64,000 nucleotides of DNA from contig NZ_WKKH01000001.1 of NCBI RefSeq assembly GCF_009674725.1, positions 124,001 through 188,000 of the forward strand, given 5' to 3'. This DNA is from Pedobacter petrophilus (GTDB lineage: Bacteria; Bacteroidota; Bacteroidia; Sphingobacteriales; Sphingobacteriaceae). Below, one piece after another: positions 1 to 7,204 of this stretch (the stretch's first letter is position 1; every line of letters begins with the position of its first letter). The notes under the pieces are model-generated. The model saw nothing but the letters and a program-made list of their open reading frames with translations. It searched no databases and was not told where the DNA came from. A program made the translations under genes and the position numbers.

Positions 1-52
1 AGATCACTTCATCGAAAGGTGTGAAATATGGATCTATAGAAATTTCGGCCAT
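1..52 (-). CDS. N-terminal fragment of an unidentified protein, cut by the window edge
   Basis: An ATG on the minus strand at 52-50 opens a frame that stays open for all 17 codons to the window edge. It begins M-A-E-I-S-I-D-P-Y. It lies 12 nt downstream of the stop of the next leftward gene, which fits a shared operon. The fragment is too short to name a family, and it could be a chance frame. Confidence 0.35.
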   Translation of the reverse strand, partial: MAEISIDPYFTPFDEVI

Positions 53-64
53 GAACTACTCAAT

Positions 65-934
65 TTAATTATTCGCTTTACTTATTGTGTTTTTGAACAG
101 CCAGTTTGGAAGTTCGTTGCCTAAAAAAGGAGTAGAAAAAATATCATTATGCGACAAATTATCCATTTCCCAAAAACGGATTTTATGTTCATGGCTCACT
201 TCCTTATAGAATTGTTCATCGCTGGCAAAGGGATTTTCAGTGTCCGCATTTCCATGGATAATCCACAAGGGAATCTTCGATAGCATAGCTATCTGATTAA
301 ATTGAGGGATGCCGGAAACACTAATTCCTGCCGCAAATAAATCAGGTCTTAATGCCAGCGCATTGATTGCTGTTGATGCACCCATTGAAAATCCAACAAC
401 ATAAATTCTATTCTGATCAATATTTAGAGCTGTTTTCAAGCTGTCTACTAACTGTAATGCAACTGTTAAACAAGGTTGAGGACTTGAAGTGAGCAGATTT
501 CTTTGCTGATCTAATGAATAATTTGATGACCTGGAAGGAAACTGCGGTGCCAACACGTAGGCCGGATACTTTGCCTGCGTCTTATCCATTGCAAACAGCT
601 TAGCTAAAATTCCAAGCTGACTAACGTTGTCTGTACCGACGGCGTTGGAGCCATGAAAGAAGACAATTAATGGCAGTTTCTGGTTCCTGGAATTTAAGGG
701 TTTAAATAGGCGATAAACAATTGTTGTGTCAGAAGTGCCTTTAAATAAACCCTTTTCAAAACGCTCATTTTTAATACTTTTTATGGTTGCTATTCTTTCT
801 TTAAGCCGAAGCGAATCTGAACGTTTCGCAATTTTTACCCTTCCGAAGGTTGAGATTCTGCTGCTACATGAAGAAGCAAACAAAAGCCAGGCCATCATCA
901 GAAGATAAAAGCAATGGTTAAATTTATGTGGCAT
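65..934 (-). CDS. Alpha/beta-hydrolase lipoprotein (dienelactone hydrolase/PHB-depolymerase-like esterase)
   Basis: This 289-residue protein starts with a lipoprotein signal peptide whose lipobox ends at Cys23 (F-A-S-S-C), so it is probably anchored in the outer or inner membrane facing out. The hydrolase fold shows an oxyanion-type FFHGS motif near residues 92-96, a GFSMGAS nucleophile elbow with Ser183, an acid candidate Asp231 in HGNAD, and His262 in LSHND. The substrate cannot be read from the sequence; relatives hydrolyse esters, often carbohydrate-linked or aromatic ones. It is related in layout to the secreted esterase at 49457-50239. It follows the DUF4293 gene by about 20 nt on the same strand and may be co-transcribed with it. 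The family call is good; the exact reaction is unknown. Confidence 0.8.
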   Translation of the reverse strand: MPHKFNHCFYLLMMAWLLFASSCSSRISTFGRVKIAKRSDSLRLKERIATIKSIKNERFEKGLFKGTSDTTIVYRLFKPLNSRNQKLPLIVFFHGSNAVGTDNVSQLGILAKLFAMDKTQAKYPAYVLAPQFPSRSSNYSLDQQRNLLTSSPQPCLTVALQLVDSLKTALNIDQNRIYVVGFSMGASTAINALALRPDLFAAGISVSGIPQFNQIAMLSKIPLWIIHGNADTENPFASDEQFYKEVSHEHKIRFWEMDNLSHNDIFSTPFLGNELPNWLFKNTISKANN

Positions 935-955
935 TAGGTCAGGCTTAGTATATAG

Positions 956-1423
956 CTATCTTAATCTTTCAGCCGAACGAATTAAACGTTCATCTTTATT
1001 AATGCCGAATATAGCCAATACAATAAACAAGATGGCTAAAGCTGGTAAATAAGCGCCAATACCAAAACTTGCACCTTCTATACCGCCAGGAAGTTCTTTT
1101 GCATAGATACTGCACCAAAAAGCAAAGCCGATAATGGCGATGATGGTAAAAATTGCCACGCGTTTTTGTAAGGTTCGTCTTTTGAAGTTGAAAATATTGA
1201 TGAAGCACATTAGAATAACAATAACATTCGCAATAATTAGGGGTAGAAATACCTCAGCCTTAAGTGCTTTTCCATTTTTTCCTTCAAAAATATGATGTAG
1301 TCCATTGGTATAAATTTCCGATTCTGAGCCATTAGCTACCTTCGTAGCAAGGGGTAAAAATAGCATCAGTATTAAAGAAAGGGTTGCTAAGAAAAGCCAG
1401 ATAGATTGTATGCGTTGTATCAT
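956..1423 (-). CDS. DUF4293 family integral membrane protein
   Basis: The protein has 155 residues with four hydrophobic segments (about residues 8-25, 58-76, 88-106 and 122-142). It opens with MIQRIQSIWLFLA, the hallmark N terminus of DUF4293, a family found in Bacteroidota whose function is unknown to me. The C-terminal tail is short and basic (DERLIRSAERLR). A textbook Bacteroidota promoter lies just upstream, so this is probably the first gene of a leftward unit that also includes the lipoprotein hydrolase. Length and topology match the family. Confidence 0.85.
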   Translation of the reverse strand: MIQRIQSIWLFLATLSLILMLFLPLATKVANGSESEIYTNGLHHIFEGKNGKALKAEVFLPLIIANVIVILMCFINIFNFKRRTLQKRVAIFTIIAIIGFAFWCSIYAKELPGGIEGASFGIGAYLPALAILFIVLAIFGINKDERLIRSAERLR

Positions 1424-1442
1424 GCTGAAAATAAAATTTTCA

Positions 1443-1474
1443 CAAACTTACCTAAAAATGCATTTGCTTGCAAA
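1443..1474 (-). promoter_or_regulatory. Bacteroidota-type promoter for the DUF4293 gene
   Basis: Read on the minus strand, TTTG (complement of 1474-1471) is followed after 20 nt by TAAGTTTG (complement of 1450-1443). This matches the consensus TTTG-N19/20-TAnnTTTG. The predicted start site is about 13 nt before the ATG at 1423. Confidence 0.6.
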
Positions 1475-1507
1475 GTAAGGTTTTGCAAATCACCTTGAAG
1501 CCATTTT

Positions 1508-2026
1508 TTATTTTGAATCAAGTATTTTGAAATGAGCATCAGAAAGCATGAATTCATAATTACCGTTAGGGTACAATTTCATCGATGTTCCGCACGTTGC
1601 GGTGTTTAAAAACACATTTTGGCGTAAATAGCCACTGTCGACAATCATTTTAGGATTGCGAAGCACCAGTTTATTAAAGTTTTTTCCACTTTCTTTAATT
1701 CGTAACACGGTAACATTTGGATGGGCATTTTTATATCGCTGCGTGTAATCATTTGCACTTTGAATTACTCCCGCTATATATTTATCGCTTTCTCCATCAA
1801 GTATACTCCAGCACGTCTCTCCATTAAATTCATATTTTATAAATACGGTGTCCTGTATCTTTTCATTTGATATTTGGGTAAGATAATTTCTGATACTATC
1901 CGCCTTGCCCCGTGTGAAAGTGCCAGAAAGCCGGTTATTAGTCAAATAAAGCTTTCGTGAGGAGCAAGCTAGCATCATTGAAAAAACGGTTAGAAATAAG
2001 ATCGCGAAGAGGGGGTGAAATTTCAT
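1508..2026 (-). CDS. Hypothetical lipoprotein
   Basis: The 172-residue product has a signal peptide with a lipobox (M-L-A-C, Cys21) followed by SSRK, typical of an exported lipoprotein. The mature part contains short motifs such as TCWSILDGESDKY and a C-terminal TCGTSMKLYPNGNYEF. Three cysteines remain in the mature chain besides the lipid-anchored one or close to that number. I do not recognise a family. It stands alone between the DUF4293 unit on the left and divergent truA on the right. A secreted accessory protein is the most that can be said. Confidence 0.6.
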   Translation of the reverse strand: MKFHPLFAILFLTVFSMMLACSSRKLYLTNNRLSGTFTRGKADSIRNYLTQISNEKIQDTVFIKYEFNGETCWSILDGESDKYIAGVIQSANDYTQRYKNAHPNVTVLRIKESGKNFNKLVLRNPKMIVDSGYLRQNVFLNTATCGTSMKLYPNGNYEFMLSDAHFKILDSK

Positions 2027-2146
2027 GAGTTTTTTTGCATAGTCCTTAGATCTGCTAATATTATAAATTAACTTGCAAATAAAATCGTTACAGTTGAAAT
2101 ATATTTAATTGCGCTATACTATTCCTGCTAATTAAAAGGAAAAAAG

Positions 2147-2154
2147 TATTTTTG
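2147..2154 (+). promoter_or_regulatory. Candidate -7 box for truA
   Basis: TATTTTTG fits TAnnTTTG and ends only 7 nt before the truA start codon. No good TTTG is seen at the -33 spacing. If used, the transcript would be leaderless or nearly so. Confidence 0.4.
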
Positions 2155-2161
2155 CAGCGTT

Positions 2162-2914
2162 TTGAACAAAAAAAGGTACTTCATCCAAATCGCTTACGAT
2201 GGCAGCTTATATCATGGCTGGCAAATTCAACCCAATGCAATTACTGTACAAGAATTGTTAGACCGGGCCATGTCGACGGTTTTGAGGCAGCCTGTAGAAA
2301 CTTTGGGTTGTGGTAGAACCGATGCAGGTGTGCATGCTAAAGACTTTTATGCACATTTCGATCTCGTAGATGCTGAGGAAAAGAAAGTGTTAAATTCCAT
2401 TGCAGGGATCAATGCACTTTTACCGTATCAAATTGCAGCAAAACAAATTATTCCGGTTCACGATGATGCCCATGCCCGGTTTGATGCCACGGCCCGTGCT
2501 TATCAGTATTATGTTCATTTTGAAAAAGATCCTTTCAAGCTTAACCGGTCCTGGTTGCTTAAAGATAAACTGAATGTAGTGGCGATGAATGAGGCAGCAG
2601 CATTGTTGTTAAATTATACAGATTTCTCCTGTTTCAGTAAGTCTAATACCCAAACATTCACCAATAACTGCAAAGTTGTTCAAGCCATCTTCGAAGAAAT
2701 TGATGGTGGTTTAGTTTTTACTATTGAGGCCGATCGTTTTTTGCGGAATATGGTGAGGGCAATTATGGGTACTTTGGTCCGCATCGGAAAAAATGAAATC
2801 AGTTTAACGGATTTTGAAGCCATTATAGAAAGTAAAAATCGAAGCAGCGCCGGACAGTCAGTAGCTGCTTGCGGTTTATATTTAGTTAAAGTAGAATACC
2901 CTTATTTAAGGTAG
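2162..2914 (+). CDS. truA: tRNA pseudouridine(38-40) synthase TruA
   Basis: TruA isomerises uridines 38-40 of the tRNA anticodon arm to pseudouridine in the cytoplasm. The 250-residue protein has the family length. The catalytic motif GRTDAGVHA is present with the nucleophile Asp at residue 54, and the C-terminal FLRNMVRAIMGTL motif of the family is intact. The start is a TTG codon: the first in-frame ATG lies well inside the conserved N-terminal region, so TTG (or no other visible codon) must be the start. A -7-like box ends 7 nt upstream. The gene diverges from the lipoprotein at 1508-2026 and is followed by an ABC exporter after a repeat-rich 119-nt gap. Confidence 0.95.
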   Translation: MNKKRYFIQIAYDGSLYHGWQIQPNAITVQELLDRAMSTVLRQPVETLGCGRTDAGVHAKDFYAHFDLVDAEEKKVLNSIAGINALLPYQIAAKQIIPVHDDAHARFDATARAYQYYVHFEKDPFKLNRSWLLKDKLNVVAMNEAAALLLNYTDFSCFSKSNTQTFTNNCKVVQAIFEEIDGGLVFTIEADRFLRNMVRAIMGTLVRIGKNEISLTDFEAIIESKNRSSAGQSVAACGLYLVKVEYPYLR

Positions 2915-3032
2915 AGGGTAAAAGGCGTAAGCTAAAAGGTTGACAATCGCCTTAATTAAGAATTTGATTTTTGAAATTTTGTGTAACCTGAGAAGCGCCT
3001 TAAACCTTCTACCTTACACCCTAAACCCTAAA
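2905..3032. repeat. Imperfect inverted pair of GGTTTAGGG-type interspersed repeat
   Basis: G/A-rich runs of the type AGGGTAAAAGGCGTAAG (about 2905-2941) face C/T-rich runs at 2997-3028 (CCTTAAACC...CCCTAAACCC). The right arm, reverse-complemented, matches 28 of 31 bases of 44001-44031. The pair sits between truA and the ABC gene. Confidence 0.55.
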
Positions 3033-3033
3033 A

Positions 3034-4803
3034 ATGGCAGTAACAGGCGAAGTATATAACACAGGATTGCTGAAACGTATTTTTCAATACGTAAAGCCTT
3101 ACCGTGCTATTTTTGTTTGGTCGGTAATTTTGACTGTTTTACTAGCTGCGATTTCTCCTGTCAGGCCTTTTTTAATTAAATATACGCTTGATCATTATAT
3201 TCTTGCAGGTGAATACAGCGGTCTGGTCAATATGACTATGCTGATGATTTTTATGCTGCTACTGCAAACCCTTATACAATATAACCACACGCTTTTAACC
3301 AATACACTTGGGCAATCGGTTATTCGCGATTTAAGAATCAATGTGTTTAACCACATTACCAAACTTCGGCTAAAGTTTTTTGATCAGACACCTATTGGCC
3401 AATTAATCACCAGAACGGTATCAGATTTGGAAACCATCGCCGATATTTTCTCCGAAGGGCTGATTTCCATGATCGGAGATTCATTGCAAGTAGTGGTAAT
3501 AATTGGAGTAATGCTTTATACCGACTGGGAATTAAGCCTGGTGGTACTTTTACCGATCCCGTTATTGATTATCGCCACCAGGAAGTTTCAAAAAGCCATT
3601 AAGGTGTCTTTTCAGGAGATCAGAAATGAAGTTTCGAATCTTAATACTTTCCTTCAGGAGCATATTACAGGCGTTTCCATTGTGCAATATTTTGCCAGAG
3701 AAAGACAAGAATATAAAAAGTTCTATGCCATAAATAAACGCTATCGCGATGCAAACATCCGCTCAAACTGGTATTATTCTATTTTCTTTCCGGTGGTGGA
3801 ATTAATCTCTGCAATGTCTTTAGGTCTGCTGGTTTGGTATGGTGCCAAAAGTATTTTAGCCAAACCGATGGACGTAACTCCTGGAACAATTACCCAATTC
3901 ATTATTTATCTGGGAATGGTTTTTACGCCCATTCGCCAACTGGCGGATAAATTTAACACCCTGCAAATGGGAATGGTAGGCGCAGAACGTGTATTTAAAG
4001 TGCTCGATACCAAAGAAACAACCCCGAATAACGGGCAATTCAAACCAGGGAAATTGGCAGGGGATATCGAATTCAAAAATGTTTGGTTTGCCTACAATGA
4101 AGACAACTATGTTTTAAAAGACCTCTCTTTTGAAGTGAAAGCCGGCGAAACTGTAGCCCTTGTGGGTGCAACCGGCGCGGGGAAATCATCAACCATTAAT
4201 ATTTTAAATCGCTTTTATGAAATAGGAAAAGGTAAAGTTACGGTAGATGGGATCGAAATTGAGGATTTTGATTTAGACTATCTGAGGAGCCATATTGCAA
4301 CCGTTTTACAAGATGTTTTTCTGTTTTCGGATACAATATTAAATAACATTACCTTAAATAACCCGGAAATTACAATAGAGGAAGTGGTTGACGCAGCTAA
4401 AAAAGTAGGTGCACATGAATTTATCGAACGTTTACCTGGAGGTTATCAGTATAATGTGATGGAAAGGGGCGCAACACTTTCTGCCGGCCAGGCGCAATTG
4501 ATTTCTTTTATCCGTGCTTTGGTTCACAATCCGGCTATCCTGGTTTTGGATGAAGCCACCTCATCAGTTGATACAGAAACAGAACTGCTGATTCAAAAAG
4601 CTATTGATAACTTAATGGAGGGCAGAACTTCGATTGTTATTGCCCATCGTTTGTCTACCATTCAAAAGGCCAATCAGATTATTGTATTGGATAAAGGCGA
4701 GATCAAGGAAAAGGGAACGCATCAGCAGTTGTTAAAATTAAACGGCTATTACAAAAAACTTTACGACTTGCAATTCTCATCCGGCGGGATAGCTAAAGCT
4801 TAA
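3034..4803 (+). CDS. ABC exporter, fused permease and ATPase (multidrug/lipid type)
   Basis: This is a 589-residue half-transporter. A six-helix exporter domain occupies roughly residues 1-320, and an ATPase domain roughly 345-589. The ATPase has Walker A GATGAGKS near residue 377, a signature LSAGQ near 481 (Ala instead of the usual Gly), Walker B ILVLDEATSS near 503 and the switch His in IAHRLST near 535. Such proteins dimerise and export lipids, drugs or peptides from the cytoplasm; the substrate is not readable. It precedes the isoaspartyl peptidase by 52 nt on the same strand and could share its transcript, although a functional link is not obvious. Confidence 0.9.
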   Translation: MAVTGEVYNTGLLKRIFQYVKPYRAIFVWSVILTVLLAAISPVRPFLIKYTLDHYILAGEYSGLVNMTMLMIFMLLLQTLIQYNHTLLTNTLGQSVIRDLRINVFNHITKLRLKFFDQTPIGQLITRTVSDLETIADIFSEGLISMIGDSLQVVVIIGVMLYTDWELSLVVLLPIPLLIIATRKFQKAIKVSFQEIRNEVSNLNTFLQEHITGVSIVQYFARERQEYKKFYAINKRYRDANIRSNWYYSIFFPVVELISAMSLGLLVWYGAKSILAKPMDVTPGTITQFIIYLGMVFTPIRQLADKFNTLQMGMVGAERVFKVLDTKETTPNNGQFKPGKLAGDIEFKNVWFAYNEDNYVLKDLSFEVKAGETVALVGATGAGKSSTINILNRFYEIGKGKVTVDGIEIEDFDLDYLRSHIATVLQDVFLFSDTILNNITLNNPEITIEEVVDAAKKVGAHEFIERLPGGYQYNVMERGATLSAGQAQLISFIRALVHNPAILVLDEATSSVDTETELLIQKAIDNLMEGRTSIVIAHRLSTIQKANQIIVLDKGEIKEKGTHQQLLKLNGYYKKLYDLQFSSGGIAKA

Positions 4804-4855
4804 TTTTACCATTTTCCCATAGAATTTCTTAATTTAACATCTTCAAACCTGAAAG

Positions 4856-5881
4856 ATGAAATTACTTAAGTTATCTGCGATCATGCTGATCTCGTTAATC
4901 GCTTTAAACGTTTCTGCACAGCAGAAAAAATATGTTATGGTGATTCACGGCGGTGCCGGAACCATTTTAAAAAAGAACATGACGCCTGAAAAGGAAGCCG
5001 CCTACATTGCCGTTTTAACCCAGGCATTAAAAGCTGGATACGCAAAAATTAAGGATGGAAAAACCAGTTTGGATGCTGTAGAGGCCACCATTAATGTGTT
5101 AGAGAATGATCCGCATTTTAATGCCGGTAAAGGTGCTGTTTTTACTCACGAAGGTAAAAATGAACTCGATGCAGCCATTATGGATGGAAAAAATCTAATG
5201 GCTGGGGCTGTTGCAGGGGTAACAACCGTCAAAAATCCAATTTCCGCAGCTCGTGCGGTGATGGAAAAATCTGAGCATGTAATGATGGTTGGCGCCGGTG
5301 CAGATCAGTTTGCAAAAGATGCAGGTTTAGAAATCGTAGATCCTAAATATTTCTGGACAAAAGAGCGTTGGGATGGTTTGCAACAAGCCATTAAAGACGA
5401 TTCTACAAAGGCAGTTTTAGATCATGGCAGTAAAAAATCTGAACTTTTAGGAGCTAAAAATCATGATTATAAGTTTGGTACGGTTGGTTGCGTTGCACTG
5501 GATAAGGCCGGAAACCTGGCTGCCGGAACTTCTACCGGTGGCATGACCAATAAAAAATATGGTCGCGTAGGAGATGCGCCGATTATTGGCTCCGGAACTT
5601 ATTGTAACAACGAAACTGCCGGCATTTCCTGCACGGGGTGGGGAGAGTTTTATATCCGCAATGTAGTGGCCAAAACCATTTCCGATTTAATGGAATATAA
5701 AGGTTTATCAGTTGCCGAAGCGGCTAAAGCAGCCTTAGATAAAGTGGGTAAAATGGGGGGTGATGGTGGTTTAATTGCTTTAGACAGGAAAGGAAATATG
5801 ACTATGCCATTCAACACTGAGGGCATGTATAGGGGCGCAATTACGGCCGATGGCAAGATTGAAGTGAACATCTATAAATAA
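4856..5881 (+). CDS. Secreted isoaspartyl peptidase/L-asparaginase (Ntn hydrolase, family T2)
   Basis: The enzyme cleaves beta-aspartyl (isoaspartyl) dipeptides and, more weakly, asparagine. The 341-residue precursor has a signal peptide ending near A-Q at 21-22, so it acts outside the cytoplasm. The family fingerprint is intact: an N-terminal VIHGGAGT, the autoproteolysis site with catalytic Thr209 in FGTVGCVAL, and the downstream GTSTGGMTNK motif. Its stop overlaps the start of the cyanophycinase gene by one base (TAATG), implying translational coupling. Cyanophycinase releases beta-Asp-Arg dipeptides, which are the natural substrate of isoaspartyl dipeptidases, so the pair forms a coherent degradation route. 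Family call is firm; the cyanophycin role rests on the neighbour. Confidence 0.92.
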   Translation: MKLLKLSAIMLISLIALNVSAQQKKYVMVIHGGAGTILKKNMTPEKEAAYIAVLTQALKAGYAKIKDGKTSLDAVEATINVLENDPHFNAGKGAVFTHEGKNELDAAIMDGKNLMAGAVAGVTTVKNPISAARAVMEKSEHVMMVGAGADQFAKDAGLEIVDPKYFWTKERWDGLQQAIKDDSTKAVLDHGSKKSELLGAKNHDYKFGTVGCVALDKAGNLAAGTSTGGMTNKKYGRVGDAPIIGSGTYCNNETAGISCTGWGEFYIRNVVAKTISDLMEYKGLSVAEAAKAALDKVGKMGGDGGLIALDRKGNMTMPFNTEGMYRGAITADGKIEVNIYK

Positions 5882-6714
5882 TGAAGAAGCTAAATCTGGT
5901 TATCGCTTTTGTTTGCTTCTCGTTTTGGTTAAATGCACAAAGCAAAGGCAATTTATTCATCATTGGAGGTGGGAATCGTTCAGATGAACTGATGAAACAA
6001 CTGCTGACTACTGCCAGTCTCAAGGCCAGTGATTATATTGTTGTTTTGCCGATGGCGAGTGAAATTCCAGATGTTGGCTTTAAAACATTTCTTACACAAA
6101 TACAAAAGTTGGATCATCGTTTAATTAGAAACTTCAATTTTAGTAAGCATGATGTAAACGATAAACAATGGATTGATTCGCTTGCTGGCGCTAAACTCAT
6201 CTACATATTAGGTGGCGACCAGAGTAGATTTATGAAAGCTGTACTGAACACACCAGTTTATGCAGCCATTCATAAAGCTTATAAAGACGGTTCAACCATC
6301 GCCGGTACCAGTGCCGGGGCTGCGGTAATGAGTAAATTTATGATTACCGGTACGCAGCTTTTAGATACGGTCTATAAAGAAACATTCAACAAACTCTGGG
6401 ATAAAAACATAGAATTTGCCGAAGGCCTGGGCTTGCTCGAAAATACAATTATCGATCAGCATTTTTTGAAGCGCAATCGTTATAACCGTTTAATCTCTGC
6501 ATTGGCTGCGCATCCGGATTTGGTGGGTGTTGGTATAGATGAGGGTACGGCAATTATTGTACATGGCAATAAAGCAACCGTTGCAGGCGAGAGCCAGGTG
6601 ATTCGAATTGCTGATCCAAAATACCTGATGAAAACTGAGCGCGGATTGCTGAAATTTAAACAAGCTGAATTTGGTGTTTTTACTTCTGGAGATGTGATTG
6701 ATATTAAGCCCTAG
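5881..6714 (+). CDS. Secreted cyanophycinase (serine peptidase family S51)
   Basis: Cyanophycinases cut the aspartate/arginine storage polymer cyanophycin into beta-Asp-Arg dipeptides. This 277-residue protein has a signal peptide (cleavage near residue 19, A-Q), then the family's IIGGGNRSDEL start. The nucleophile elbow GTSAGA carries Ser144, and IDQHFLKRNR gives the conserved His/Arg region. The start codon overlaps the stop of the isoaspartyl peptidase by one base. Export points to feeding on external polymer released by other bacteria, and no cyanophycin synthetase is seen in the window. An alternative is a related S51 dipeptidase, but GGGNRSDE and the partner gene favour cyanophycinase. 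Confidence 0.88.
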   Translation: MKKLNLVIAFVCFSFWLNAQSKGNLFIIGGGNRSDELMKQLLTTASLKASDYIVVLPMASEIPDVGFKTFLTQIQKLDHRLIRNFNFSKHDVNDKQWIDSLAGAKLIYILGGDQSRFMKAVLNTPVYAAIHKAYKDGSTIAGTSAGAAVMSKFMITGTQLLDTVYKETFNKLWDKNIEFAEGLGLLENTIIDQHFLKRNRYNRLISALAAHPDLVGVGIDEGTAIIVHGNKATVAGESQVIRIADPKYLMKTERGLLKFKQAEFGVFTSGDVIDIKP

Positions 6715-6778
6715 AAATTATTAAACTTAATTCTTCAGCCCGCAGTTATTTAAATGCATAGTTTTAACCCGTGTTACT

Positions 6779-7015
6779 ATGGCTGCTGGCATTACCGGAA
6801 GTGGCTTTATTGTTTTAGTTTCTACGTTAACAGCACTAAAGATTATGCCGGTTGAGCACATTTCTATTTTAATTGGGGTAGATCGGTTTATGAGTGAAGC
6901 CAGGGCCATTACCAATGTAATCGGCAATGGAATTGCAACACTTGTAATTGCCAAAAGTGAAAATCAGTTTGATGAGACAAAGTATCAGCAGGCAATAAAG
7001 GAAGTTAAAGGGTAA
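6779..7015 (+). pseudogene. C-terminal remnant of a DctA/GltP-type dicarboxylate symporter
   Basis: The 78 codons encode the last part of a sodium/proton-dicarboxylate symporter: GITGSGFIVL, then LIGVDRFMSEARAITNVIGN and IATLVIAKSENQFD, all hallmark DctA C-terminal motifs. Intact family members have over 400 residues, so more than 80% is missing. Upstream the frame reaches a stop at 6748-6750 without further similarity. It lies 64 nt downstream of the cyanophycinase gene on the same strand. DctA relatives import succinate, fumarate or aspartate, so the complete gene may once have supplied uptake for aspartate released from cyanophycin. That role is inference. Confidence 0.85.
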
Positions 7016-7084
7016 GTATTGTTTTTCCGCAACGATTTGCGAAAAAAAGATCCTATTATTAAACCTTTCCTCAAAACAACTTCT

Positions 7085-7140
7085 AAACCCATAACCCATA
7101 ACCCATAACCCATAACCCATAACCCATAACCCATAACCCA
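7085..7140. repeat. Heptanucleotide tandem repeat (ATAACCC)n
   Basis: Seven perfect ATAACCC units follow a first AAACCC, giving eight in-phase CCC blocks with a 7-nt period. The array lies between the DctA remnant and rlmF, just upstream of the rlmF -7 box. Confidence 0.95.
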
Positions 7141-7151
7141 ACTCTTTTACC

Positions 7152-7159
7152 TACCTTTG
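7152..7159 (+). promoter_or_regulatory. Candidate -7 box for rlmF
   Basis: TACCTTTG matches TAnnTTTG and lies 45 nt before the start codon. Its -33 position falls in or near the end of the heptamer array, and no TTTG is seen there. Confidence 0.4.
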
Positions 7160-7204
7160 TACCAGAAACATGCACACAGCTTGTTTAATTAAAACCAGAT
7201 CACA

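Noticed and set aside
7085..7140. Possible CRISPR-like array
   Set aside because: The unit is 7 nt without spacers; it is a simple tandem repeat. No cas genes are present.
6869..7141. 90-codon minus-strand frame with repeated Met-Gly-Tyr-Gly-Leu-Trp-Val
   Set aside because: The peptide repeat is produced by the heptamer array and the rest is antisense to the DctA remnant.
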